The position numbers were made by a program, and so were the translations under genes. Positions 9,195-17,297 of a stretch of DNA of 64,000 nucleotides are shown here, in pieces. The notes under the pieces are model-generated. The model saw only the letters and a program-made list of their open reading frames with translations. It ran no database searches and had not been told where the DNA came from. Location of the stretch: the NCBI GenBank assembly GCA_036702975.1, contig DATNPX010000054.1, forward strand, positions 62,001 through 126,000, in the 5' to 3' direction. Position 1 is the stretch's first letter. Each line of letters opens with the position of its first letter. The stretch comes from DATNPX01 sp036702975 (lineage in GTDB: Bacteria; Cyanobacteriota; Vampirovibrionia; Obscuribacterales; Obscuribacteraceae).

Positions 9195-10221
9195 TGTTCT
9201 TAATCTTGGCTCCGCCAGCGTCTTGCTTTTGCAGCGCTTGATACAAGCCCTCAAATAGCGCGATCCCGTGCATTTCGAGCTCCTCATCTGTCATCTGTGT
9301 CTGCAACCAGCCTTTGAGAATTTGGTCAAGACCAGGCATCTCCGGGTGCCAATACTGTCCGTCGCGCAAATCAATTTCGTGGATCATCTCTGACATTGCT
9401 TGCAGGGCTGGTCCGCCAAGTTGAAATGATTGGACGAGAACTTCAAATGTGCACAAGTTGCCACTGTGCCCGAAAGCACCGCCTTTTTTTAGATCAAATC
9501 CAAGCTCACCTGGTTCGGGCTGAGCGCTGTAACGAATGGTCGCCTCAGGATCAATGAAACGGCGGATCAGCCAGGCACTGGAAAGCCTGTCTACGTGCGG
9601 ACGTGGACGTGTTACCCATACCTTCCCTTTGTAATTGCGAATTGATGCGATCTTGATGTCTGGCTTTTGAATCGCAGTATCTGCTAGAGCTTGCTCAATT
9701 TTTCCGAGCGTTAATCCCATCTTAATTCCGGTCGGACAATTGAAAAAATCTGTACGACTAATTTCGGAATATTTCTTCCGCAATTTGGCTACGTCACCGC
9801 GCAGCTTAAGCTCATCCCCTGCGGATAATCTCTTCTTTTTTGTCTTCTCCTCAAGCTGAATTACCTGAGTTGCTAGCGCTTTATAATCTTTGCTTGAGGA
9901 CTCTTTGAAAAGCTCTATTAACTCGTGGTCTGTCAGGCCATCGAATTCGTCAACTTTCATCAGCAAACTTTCGCCACCTGCTTGCTGGACTTCCTTGGCA
10001 AGCCAATGCAATGCGTCTACGCAATCTGCTCGTGCTGGTAGGACGTGTACGCCACTGCGCGGAGAGATGGCACCTAGTCGTTGAAGCCTTCGCCAAACTC
10101 CGACGCGCGCACTTGAGTTCTGGCTCGCTGCTACTGAGTAGATAAAAACTGCCCAACTCAACGTTTCAATCCGCTTTGATTCTATAGTTGCGTCTAGATG
10201 CAACTTGCGTTGCAGCAACAA
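9187..10221 (-). CDS. ChrB-like protein (chromate resistance regulator family)
   Basis: The 344-residue protein has both ChrB parts. The N-terminal domain reads SWAVFIYSVAASQNSSARVG, then VWRRLQRLGAISPRSGVHVLPA. The C-terminal domain has VTRPRPHVDRLSSAWLIRRF and a D-E-I-D-L-R-DGQYWHPE stretch. In known systems ChrB accompanies the chromate pump ChrA and acts as a chromate-responsive regulator; no chrA is visible here. Instead it heads the tolC/RND/adaptor operon with an 8-nt overlap. The start may be later, since the family N-terminus begins around residue 21 (TTG codon near SWAVF). Confidence 0.85.
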   Translation of the reverse strand: MLLQRKLHLDATIESKRIETLSWAVFIYSVAASQNSSARVGVWRRLQRLGAISPRSGVHVLPARADCVDALHWLAKEVQQAGGESLLMKVDEFDGLTDHELIELFKESSSKDYKALATQVIQLEEKTKKKRLSAGDELKLRGDVAKLRKKYSEISRTDFFNCPTGIKMGLTLGKIEQALADTAIQKPDIKIASIRNYKGKVWVTRPRPHVDRLSSAWLIRRFIDPEATIRYSAQPEPGELGFDLKKGGAFGHSGNLCTFEVLVQSFQLGGPALQAMSEMIHEIDLRDGQYWHPEMPGLDQILKGWLQTQMTDEELEMHGIALFEGLYQALQKQDAGGAKIKNNA

Positions 10222-10380
10222 GAATGTAGCACAGAGTATGCAAGTGGTTCAACGAGCTCAAGCTCCGTTCGTGCATCATTCTTAGATTCTGGCTTAAGTT
10301 TGACGTGACTTTGACGTACATGTGCTTAGAGTGACTGTATTCCACCGAACCGGCAATACCCCGCACACGAGGACGTACCA

Positions 10381-10731
10381 ATGAGTTTTGATAGCTTTAA
10401 TTTGAAGGCAGATGATTCGATGAATATTAACGACGAAGGTGCGCAGGCACTAACAAAGCTTGCGGCGGACGGAGTCCTCGGTGCCTACACCTGTCGACAG
10501 AATACTGGTGATTCCGGCAATATTCCGGGCTTTGCAAAGCCGGGGCTGGACGACCCTGGTTATGGCGGCCAACGTCCAAATTCGGACAACTCTGGCACCA
10601 TTCCTGGCTTGGATGATGGAAAGAGAGTAACCGATCCGGGAATTTCTCCTCAACACCTCGAACTTCCGCCCCTTCCCGGATTCAGCACTAAGCCTTCTCA
10701 GCCTAGCACTGGCTGCGGCCGTGAATTTTGA
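10381..10731 (+). CDS. small Gly/Pro-rich hypothetical protein
   Basis: This 116-residue protein has no signal peptide or membrane segment. The N-terminal third is ordinary (NINDEGAQALTKLAADGVLGAY). The rest is a low-complexity run of PGF/PGL/DDPG units ending PSQPSTGCGREF. The ATG is preceded by GAGGA at 7-nt spacing. A decayed copy of its 3' half lies at 1540-1722, so the segment was duplicated. It precedes a small ORF and the predicted cysteine peptidase on the same strand. The function is unknown; a substrate or structural partner of that peptidase is conceivable but unproven. Confidence 0.6.
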   Translation: MSFDSFNLKADDSMNINDEGAQALTKLAADGVLGAYTCRQNTGDSGNIPGFAKPGLDDPGYGGQRPNSDNSGTIPGLDDGKRVTDPGISPQHLELPPLPGFSTKPSQPSTGCGREF

Positions 10732-10823
10732 GGTTCACTTGCCACCAATCTGACACATAGAACTGCTAAATTTGCGCTATAGTGCAGAATACTATTCGCA
10801 ATGATAAGCACACAATATCTCCG
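10547..10823 (+). repeat. about 275-bp duplicated segment, copy 2 (copy 1 at 1540-1815)
   Basis: This holds the 3' half of the Gly/Pro-rich gene plus its 3' flank. The flank is highly similar to 1723-1811, including the GAACTGCTAA and AGTGCAGAAT blocks. Confidence 0.75.
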
Positions 10824-10941
10824 ATGCAGTGAACACTCTGATTCGCAGGCTGAAAACTATTGGAGTCAGGTGAAGGAGGACCGAGGTCTGTCCAATGCCA
10901 TGCAAGAAGTCTGGAGCAGCGGAATGTCGGTGTTTGCATAG
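10801..10941 (+). CDS. possible 46-aa small protein
   Basis: An ATG at 10801 opens a 46-codon frame (starts MISTQYLRCSEHSDSQAENY, ends SSGMSVFA) with a protein-like composition. It lies between the Gly/Pro-rich gene and the peptidase gene, ending 41 nt before the latter. In duplicate copy 1 the same start (MTSTQY) is present but stops after 16 codons, at the duplication boundary. No family is recognised and there is no clear ribosome site, so it may be chance. Confidence 0.3.
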   Translation: MISTQYLRCSEHSDSQAENYWSQVKEDRGLSNAMQEVWSSGMSVFA

Positions 10942-10982
10942 AACTTCGGGGTATAAAGTTTGAGTCCAGACCAGAGCCCAAG

Positions 10983-13169
10983 ATGACTCAACACCCCGAA
11001 CAAAAAGTCGAAAAAAGCACGGAAAATAGCAGAATCGGCGATAAGCCGATCAAAGACGGCGCAATTACAACTGCCGACGGCAATCAGCGTCAGACCGAAA
11101 TCAAACGAGCTGATGCCTACCGCTCCTTTAAACTTACGAGCGAGAATTCTCGCACAGGGGAGAAGCAGCAGTCTTTTGCCATTGATATGGGCGACGGTCG
11201 CGAAGTGAAGGATGAGCGCAAACTCCGTGTCGACGCGAGCGGCGATACATCAGTGCTTCCTAAAGACGGCAGCAAAATTAGCGTTCCGGGCGACGATAGC
11301 AAGAAGCTCGTAGACACTATCTCGGCTCGGATGACGGAACTAAATAGTGCAACACAAAACACTGCAATGACCGATGTACTCAATTATTTAAAGACATTGA
11401 GGTCTCAAGAAAGTTCAGCAGACTCGCCTTCCGCGAACCTCACAAATCACACAGATGCCGTCGGTAGAAAATCTCCCGAGTATACAAATCCGCACAAAAT
11501 TGCAGACAAAGAACTCGACAAGGTGCCTGAATCATCGGCAGCTGCGGCATCACACAAAAAGCTCGATGCCTGGGCTGACCATCAAATTGAAGAAATCAAA
11601 AAGCAGAAGCACATTCTTGAAAAAGATCCATCTAAGCAAACTGAGGTAACTAGGCTGAGCGATGAGCTAGCCGAATTACGGAAATTCAAGCGAGAGATTT
11701 CCGAATTTGAAAAGCGCTGTGCAAAGCAAGGAATTGATCCAAGAGAAGTAGAAAAGACGTTGCTTCAGCTGGAGCGGATAACAGAAGCGAAAGGCGAGTC
11801 GCCAACATCAACGGAAGGCCGCCGCCATATCGCCGAACAAATTTTGCACCAAGCTACGGAGCCTCAGTCGATAGATCAGGGTAGCCACAACACTTGCAAT
11901 GTCACTACAGTAGAAATCAGAACCTATACGCGGACGCCATCCGAAGCTGCAAAAATGGTTGCTGACATTGCTTTGACTGGACAATACACTAGCCACCCAG
12001 TCACCATGCCAGATGGCACAGTTGTGCCCGGCGTGACCGTTCACTTAAATCCCTCTCCACATGATCAGTCAACTGAGTTTCCGCCACAAGATGGATTCCG
12101 TACCTACGCGAGTGAACTGTTTCAAGTTACCGCTGTCAATGTGCACTATCGAATCGAGCACGCACTCAGGCACTCAGACATCGAATACCGACAGAAAGAA
12201 AACAAGGAAGAACTCTGGGACAAGGCAGCAAACAAACCAGTTATGAAAAACGGCAAACCATGCCGCGAACCAAACTTGGACGATAGAACTTACGGCGAAA
12301 TCAGCGACGCAATTACAGGAAAGAACGAAGGAAAGGATGTCGCAATCGTCAATGGCGATTACCATTCCGGAAAACTCGAAAACGTTCTCGTAGTGAAATC
12401 ACCGCAAGAGTTAGAAGATCAGTTAAAACGATTGAAAGCACAGCACAAGTTGCCGGTGATCATAAGAGTCAATTGTGAATGTGATCCGTTTTACCAAGAC
12501 TCCGGCAGAGGTGAAAGCGGGGATTCGGTAGGCTCACATGTTGTGACAATTACCGATTACGACGAAAAAAAGAAACTTGCCACGGTTGACAATCAGTGGG
12601 GCGCCGAAAATGATCACGAGGGTACCAGAAGTGGCCGCATCCGGTTGAATGATTTGTACATATCGACTCAAAACAGTAACGATGCCCTGAAGAGTGTGAA
12701 AGAAGAGATAGCCAAGTCGCACGGTCACCCCGATCGCGTGAAACTCATGGAAGAAGCCCGTTTAGAGTTAGTGACGGGCCAGTGGGATGCGAAGAAACAT
12801 GCGTTTAAAGTTCTGCACGATATCGAGAAAGAGTGGAACGGACTTTCGGACGCAGAGAAAAACCGTGACCGGATCGCACTCATCGCGATGTTTGGTCGCA
12901 TGGAAACTACTGATAGAATCGACTGCTTGGCCGAAGCGCATCACAACGGAATGATATATGACAATAAGTTGGAAGAACAACTGGTAACATGTGGGGTTTT
13001 GTCCGAGCTAAATTTTAAAAGGCATCCCTGGGATTGGTTGAAACACAATGATGAGCAGGAGCGACTCAAGAAAGCGTTGAATGAGCTACCTGAAGGACGG
13101 CGGAAACCAGTTCTCAATGACATAAAAACTAAAGTTAAAGAGAAAGACAAAGAGAAAGCCGACGAATGA
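10983..13169 (+). CDS. predicted papain-like cysteine peptidase-fold protein
   Basis: From the ATG at 10983 the product is 728 residues; an earlier ATG at 10860 adds an unlikely N-terminus. No signal peptide is seen. The N-terminal 250 residues are hydrophilic and Lys/Glu-rich, partly coiled coil. A catalytic-like core follows. DQGSHNTCNVTTVE gives Gln299 and Cys305 like the papain oxyanion Gln and nucleophile Cys. GSHVVTITDYD supplies His519, and ATVDNQWG supplies Asp536/Asn537. The order Q-C-H-N is that of papain-like and C39-like enzymes. This is motif inference; no named family was recognised. It overlaps the next gene by 4 nt (ATGA). Confidence 0.6.
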   Translation: MTQHPEQKVEKSTENSRIGDKPIKDGAITTADGNQRQTEIKRADAYRSFKLTSENSRTGEKQQSFAIDMGDGREVKDERKLRVDASGDTSVLPKDGSKISVPGDDSKKLVDTISARMTELNSATQNTAMTDVLNYLKTLRSQESSADSPSANLTNHTDAVGRKSPEYTNPHKIADKELDKVPESSAAAASHKKLDAWADHQIEEIKKQKHILEKDPSKQTEVTRLSDELAELRKFKREISEFEKRCAKQGIDPREVEKTLLQLERITEAKGESPTSTEGRRHIAEQILHQATEPQSIDQGSHNTCNVTTVEIRTYTRTPSEAAKMVADIALTGQYTSHPVTMPDGTVVPGVTVHLNPSPHDQSTEFPPQDGFRTYASELFQVTAVNVHYRIEHALRHSDIEYRQKENKEELWDKAANKPVMKNGKPCREPNLDDRTYGEISDAITGKNEGKDVAIVNGDYHSGKLENVLVVKSPQELEDQLKRLKAQHKLPVIIRVNCECDPFYQDSGRGESGDSVGSHVVTITDYDEKKKLATVDNQWGAENDHEGTRSGRIRLNDLYISTQNSNDALKSVKEEIAKSHGHPDRVKLMEEARLELVTGQWDAKKHAFKVLHDIEKEWNGLSDAEKNRDRIALIAMFGRMETTDRIDCLAEAHHNGMIYDNKLEEQLVTCGVLSELNFKRHPWDWLKHNDEQERLKKALNELPEGRRKPVLNDIKTKVKEKDKEKADE

Positions 13170-13825
13170 GCGATCTACCTGACAAACCAAAAATAGTTGA
13201 AATAAGGCGGGTAGATGCCAACCAGTCTTTGCCCAAAGGTTATGACTTAATCGATCAGGGAACCGTCGACGGAGTGAAAAAGCCGAAAGCATTGGCACTC
13301 CCCTCAGGCTTTGTCGCACACTTTGACGTACCACCTGGTTGGCAGAAGGATCGTGATCCCTTCAATCGAACATTTTCCTCATGCGTACCGACGAACGAAC
13401 TTCACGTTGGAATGAAAATTGAAGACATAGGACTACCGGTAGCACCGGAGGATGTCCCTCACATGAAGAAACTTTTTAACAGCAAAAATCTGACGCTGAG
13501 CAGCACCGACTTAGTCTTTCTTCAGAAAGCAATCAATTACGGCAGCACTCAACGAATCATTATTCAAAGCGCACGGGTTCACGACATAGGTCGTGGCGAA
13601 CGAGTGATTGATTTTATCGGTCGATATAACTATCCGAATACGACAAACTATTGCCTCCGGTGCTGTCTTCTCGATATAGATTGGACGTCGAGATTTCTCG
13701 AGCCCATAACATTTACAGCACCACCAGACCGATTCAACAAATACATGCCGCAAGTAGACAAGATTTTCGCTTCAATGGTGACTGTATCCCAATATCCGCC
13801 ATACAGAAAACCGCTCGGTTTTTGA
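13166..13825 (+). CDS. hypothetical protein coupled to the cysteine peptidase-like gene
   Basis: The 219-residue protein has no signal peptide or membrane segment. Its start codon overlaps the stop of the preceding peptidase-like gene in ATGA, so the two are probably translated together and may work together. It has a mixed alpha/beta composition with a YCLRCCLLDIDW stretch containing three Cys. I recognise no family. A role as inhibitor, chaperone or substrate of the upstream protein would be inference from coupling only. Confidence 0.7.
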   Translation: MSDLPDKPKIVEIRRVDANQSLPKGYDLIDQGTVDGVKKPKALALPSGFVAHFDVPPGWQKDRDPFNRTFSSCVPTNELHVGMKIEDIGLPVAPEDVPHMKKLFNSKNLTLSSTDLVFLQKAINYGSTQRIIIQSARVHDIGRGERVIDFIGRYNYPNTTNYCLRCCLLDIDWTSRFLEPITFTAPPDRFNKYMPQVDKIFASMVTVSQYPPYRKPLGF

Positions 13826-14006
13826 TTGCATAGAAGTACGCTGCCGCACGTGGTATTGTTGGTGGTGCTGGCGATTCGGGGTTGCCCGAACTTGCGACCT
13901 CGATTCTGAAAAAAACTTTGTCTCTTGTTATGGAAGAGACCCAAAAACCGAAAACCGATTCACAATAGTTTGGATGGGCATATACATCTGGGATATGAAG
14001 GCAAAT

Positions 14007-14219
14007 ATGACAACGAAAGATCAACCGCCAGCAGCGGCCGCTTATAGATATTTGATGAATAAAGAGTGTGTTGATGATTACTCAAGCTCATCGGACAAGG
14101 ATGCCACCATTTTACAAAAAGCATCCCCAGGAATAATCAAAAAGCTTGACGCTATAGTTCGAGAGCGCTTAAAAACCGGGCCCGCACCTGGCATCCATTG
14201 CGATGTCCCAACAAGTTAA
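14007..14219 (+). CDS. possible 70-aa hypothetical protein
   Basis: The ATG at 14007 is preceded by AAGG at 5-nt spacing. The product starts MTTKDQPPAAAAYRYLMNKE and has a C-terminal helix (ASPGIIKKLDAIVRERLKT). There is no family, signal peptide or membrane segment. An upstream ATG at 13974 in the same frame is less well supported. The coding status is moderate. Confidence 0.4.
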   Translation: MTTKDQPPAAAAYRYLMNKECVDDYSSSSDKDATILQKASPGIIKKLDAIVRERLKTGPAPGIHCDVPTS

Positions 14220-14506
14220 TCGGCATGAAGTGAAGCGCGGCTATGACCAGCGATGAAGCCCCATTTTCTCTGCGCCAATCATTTTGTTTGTCAACAAATC
14301 TGCTATCGAAATCGGTCATAACAAGCCCTCTCATGGTTCAATAACATTTTTGACTGCCCGGCCGAAGACGTGAGCTGGATGTCTACGAGCCCAATGAGCG
14401 CAGTTTTATACCGGCTAATCAGCGTATGGCCTTGCACTAAGTTTGAAGATACAAGAAAGTTGCTACTCAGCAAGCGACCGCAACCACCTTGATATAAGGA
14501 ATCAGC
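14220..14506. other. intergenic region, no gene recognised
   Basis: No convincing ORF, RNA gene or terminator was seen. It ends with AAGGA 5 nt before the ATG of the carbonic-anhydrase-like gene. Confidence 0.5.
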
Positions 14507-15154
14507 ATGTTACCAACATCCATTGAAGAGGATTCTCGCTATGCGGGTAAAGTTGAATCTATTGATTCACCCTCAAAAATCCCGCTGGAATGGCAAAAAA
14601 CACCCATTGAAAAGTTTATTCGAGCAGAAAATTTTGACGAAAAGATTGAAAGTAGTGGCACCCCTGAACTTCTGATTGCTGCTTGCATCGAGTTCCGTTA
14701 TGCGTTGCCGATTCCGCGTATGTTTGCTTATGTCTTACGCCGCGCCAGCGGACGACTAATCGGGTCAGAGTTTAGCCTGGCATACATTCTTTCTACCGGT
14801 GTCAGACATATCTGCCTGGTCGGTCACAACGATTGCGGCATGACCAAGATCGAAGAGAACAAGCAGCGGATGATTCAGGCCCTCATAGAGCAGGGCTGGT
14901 ATCCGGATCGAGCGGCGGAGTTCATAAATACGCAAGCCGGTCGTCACCAAATGAAGGATGAACTGGACGGACTGGAGTGGGAATATAAGCGACTTCGCCG
15001 TCTTTTCCGGAATGTTGAGATTGCTCCGCTCTTTGTCGACTTGTCCAATACGCAGCTCTACATTCCGAATTGGTATTTTGAACATCGAGATAAGCGCGGC
15101 TTCGAACGCAATCCAAACGAGGTAGCCGACGAAGATATTCTTCAGATGACCTAG
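14507..15154 (+). CDS. beta-carbonic-anhydrase-like protein with altered active site
   Basis: The 215-residue protein keeps the zinc ligands of beta-carbonic anhydrases: Cys60, then His107 and Cys110 in VGHNDCGM. The usual C-x-D-x-R dyad motif reads C-I-E-F-R, with Glu62 in place of Asp and Arg64 kept. The intervening RRASGRLIGSEFSLAYILSTGVRHICLVGH is family-like. Normal enzymes hydrate CO2 to bicarbonate. The Glu substitution may change activity or reflect a related non-CA function. AAGGA lies 5 nt upstream of the ATG. There is no signal peptide, so it is cytoplasmic. Confidence 0.75.
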   Translation: MLPTSIEEDSRYAGKVESIDSPSKIPLEWQKTPIEKFIRAENFDEKIESSGTPELLIAACIEFRYALPIPRMFAYVLRRASGRLIGSEFSLAYILSTGVRHICLVGHNDCGMTKIEENKQRMIQALIEQGWYPDRAAEFINTQAGRHQMKDELDGLEWEYKRLRRLFRNVEIAPLFVDLSNTQLYIPNWYFEHRDKRGFERNPNEVADEDILQMT

Positions 15155-15319
15155 ATAGTGATCAACGTCAAATTAAAATGCTCTTGCCCCTAATGTTCAT
15201 CCTCTTTCTGTGTTGAGTTATGGCAACTTCGGCGCTCTCTAAGCTGCTAGACTTGTCGTGTGTGTGTATGTGAAGAGCTTCTTTTTTTGCCCTCGAACAA
15301 CAATCGCAGGAACCTGGTA

Positions 15320-15742
15320 ATGAAGTCTGTTTATGTCGGAATCCCACTAGCGATAGCACTCTCTTTGACGCTCGCACCACGCGTTTGCTCTTACGATGTA
15401 ATCTATCATCAAGATAAGGAGGACTTGACTGTTGATCAGAAGTTCGCGCTGTTGCCTGTTTTCGAAAGAAAGGTGCTTTCGAAGATTGCTCTTTCCATTG
15501 GGAAAATGGCGATACCAGCAAATTCTGTCTTGACTGTGACTATCGATCAACATGGCAAGGTCATAGCTGCCACGAGCCAGACTTCACGTGAGAAGGTTCT
15601 TGAAAAATTGCGTTCGCTGTCCTTTGGTCCGATACCTTGCGTAGTTGGAACTAGAACACTGCTTCTAACTTTTAAGAGGAGCGAGCTTGGCAAAACGCTG
15701 GAACGCGTGAATGTACAAATCACTGCCGGCGAAAAGCGATAA
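15320..15742 (+). CDS. secreted hypothetical protein
   Basis: From the ATG at 15320 (AGGAA just upstream) the product is 140 residues with an N-terminal signal peptide (MKSVYVGIPLAIALSLTLAP, then VCSYD). The mature part has a VLTVTIDQHGKVIAATSQTS strand-turn-strand, then a LRSLSFGPIP segment. These recall the C-terminal TonB-like energy-transduction fold, but no family is certain. A 26-bp inverted repeat follows the stop by 20 nt. Confidence 0.65.
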   Translation: MKSVYVGIPLAIALSLTLAPRVCSYDVIYHQDKEDLTVDQKFALLPVFERKVLSKIALSIGKMAIPANSVLTVTIDQHGKVIAATSQTSREKVLEKLRSLSFGPIPCVVGTRTLLLTFKRSELGKTLERVNVQITAGEKR

Positions 15743-16177
15743 TGTTTGTAAGCTGTTGATAGTGAACAAAAGCAATGTTTTGTTCACAACCTACTCCCAC
15801 CTCGATAGCAAGCGGACGAAGCCATTCTTAAAGCTTTACAGAATTTCTGCCATTGCGCGATGCTGAACTGTTGTTGTTAAAGTGAGATGTAGAACTCCCG
15901 AAATTATCGCAAGCTACCCAGGCTCATGGACTGGACTGGCAAACTTTCAATCAATTCGGCATTGAAAACCGGCTAACTAAGGCTTCTTTAGCGGGTTGCG
16001 ATCTATCGAGTCTTCTTTCCTTGAGTACACGGACTTAATTCGACACCGTCGCGTGAAGTTGAATCATCTTTGTTTGCATTTAAGAGTGCCGCCCCAATGG
16101 GCATAACATGTTCTGCACGATAGCCCGAAAAAAGTGCAAAGATTGCCATTATTGCAATAGCACGCAGGTCAGCAACG
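15743..16177. other. intergenic region with one 26-bp inverted repeat
   Basis: Apart from the inverted repeat at 15762-15787 nothing functional was recognised. An 83-codon minus-strand frame at 16003-16254 overlaps the next gene out of frame and is probably not coding. Confidence 0.5.
15762..15787. repeat. 26-bp inverted repeat, best copy of a dispersed family
   Basis: Perfect 10-bp arms GTGAACAAAA and TTTTGTTCAC surround a 6-nt spacer GCAATG. Related 10-6-10 copies lie at 16957-16982, 20698-20723 and 25841-25866. Confidence 0.7.
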
Positions 16178-16855
16178 TCACCGGGGCTTTCCCCGGTGGA
16201 CGAAAATTGTTCCAAGCAGCAACAGCGCAAACAGAGTTGGGACAAACAACCCAAGCCCTACATTCAGTGTGTCGCAGGGGTTGACTCGTTCGTAAATAAT
16301 GGGCACTCTCCGCTCAACTAATTCAGCAACAATATCGTTGGTAATCTCAGCTGGGCAGAAAACATACCGATCCCGATCTAAGCCGAGGAGTCTGACTTTT
16401 AATACGCAATGCGGCGTGACGCACACTGAGCCGAATTGACTCTCTTTGTTTTCTTTGATGAGCGTGGCAATTTGCGTTACAGAAAGTCTCTCTTCTCGAG
16501 GGATGAATAGAGCGCGAACGTCGAAGAAATCTTCCCTCGCAGCAAGCGATACGCCGCATTTTATTAATGACTGGAATAACGCTCTTTTCTCCGTCTTTGC
16601 TACAAACATGTGCACATCGCGGTCAGCACCGCAGTATCTCACGTAAACATCTGAAGTGCCATTTACCGCTAGTACATGATTGATACAGCCATCACGGGGT
16701 TCAAACTTGATCGTGTTAAGTGAGACGATCGGTACAGTTGGCAATTCGCTCAGATACTTTGTCAGTTCCGTGTAATTTGATGGGTAACCGAATACTGGGA
16801 CTATGCAGAACCACAGCGCAATGAATTGGATAGTGAGGCTTGGAACGATTCTCAT
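16178..16855 (-). CDS. hypothetical membrane-anchored exported protein
   Basis: From the ATG at 16855 (MRIVPSLTIQFIALWFCIV) the product is 225 residues. It has an N-terminal signal and a C-terminal hydrophobic segment (VGLGLFVPTLFALLLLGTIFV) followed by a short basic tail, so it is probably exported and anchored by its C-terminus. The central part contains several Cys (DGCINH, VRYCGAD, IKCGVSL, SVCVTPHC) that may form disulfides. An in-frame ATG at 16897 is also possible. No family is recognised. A perfect GC-rich hairpin (CACCGGGG and CCCCGGTG arms) overlaps the stop codon at 16179-16198. Confidence 0.6.
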   Translation of the reverse strand: MRIVPSLTIQFIALWFCIVPVFGYPSNYTELTKYLSELPTVPIVSLNTIKFEPRDGCINHVLAVNGTSDVYVRYCGADRDVHMFVAKTEKRALFQSLIKCGVSLAAREDFFDVRALFIPREERLSVTQIATLIKENKESQFGSVCVTPHCVLKVRLLGLDRDRYVFCPAEITNDIVAELVERRVPIIYERVNPCDTLNVGLGLFVPTLFALLLLGTIFVHRGKPR

Positions 16856-16897
16856 GATTGAGTCCTGGCGCATTATCCCCATACCTATAAATATCAT

Positions 16898-17297
16898 GAC
16901 CTTGTTGGTTTTGGCCGTCTAGGTCTATTTTGCGTCCACCCCGCATTGCAAGAGAAATGAACAAAAGGGATGTTTATTCACTTGGAGCTAACGCAAAAGT
17001 CACCCTTTCATCGGAGAAAGTCACTAGTAAGCCAGGTTCATAGACCAGATCGCTAGGAGCCATACGAATCGGGCGTCGAGGACCACAGAATTTAAAATGC
17101 TGCCTTCTTACTGGGTTCTTCTGGTTTCAACCACACCGCTGCTGGGTGCACCGGCAAACGGACGTTGCTGCCCAAAGTTTCATGTCTTTTCGGCTTTGTA
17201 TGCACTTCCTATCTTCGGTGGAAGCGTTCACGGATCAGACCATCCAGATCCGGGCGGACAATGCCGGTTTGACTGTATGCAGTGATTTTTCATGGGG
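16898..17297. other. intergenic region carrying one copy of a 125-bp direct repeat
   Basis: The repeat occupies 16958-17082. The rest (17083-17297) shows no convincing coding or RNA feature. A 62-codon plus-strand frame at 17097 lacks any protein-like signature. Confidence 0.5.
16958..17082 (+). repeat. 125-bp direct repeat, left copy flanking the WG-repeat gene
   Basis: It starts with a TGAACAAAAG hairpin of the 26-bp family. It continues with GAGCTAACGCAAAAGTCACC, GGAGAAAGTCAC and GTTCATAGACCAGA blocks shared with 20699-20824 in the same orientation. Confidence 0.7.

Noticed and set aside
10860..10982. upstream in-frame start of the cysteine peptidase-like gene
   Set aside because: The added 41 residues overlap a small ORF and do not resemble the rest; ATG at 10983 is preferred.
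15762..15787. Rho-independent terminator after the secreted-protein gene
   Set aside because: The stem is AT-rich with no U-tract, and the same element occurs upstream of genes elsewhere.
16003..16254. 83-codon minus-strand ORF
   Set aside because: It overlaps the 3' end of the anchored exported protein out of frame.
17097..17285. 62-codon ORF in the gap before the WG-repeat gene
   Set aside because: No ribosome site, no protein-like pattern.
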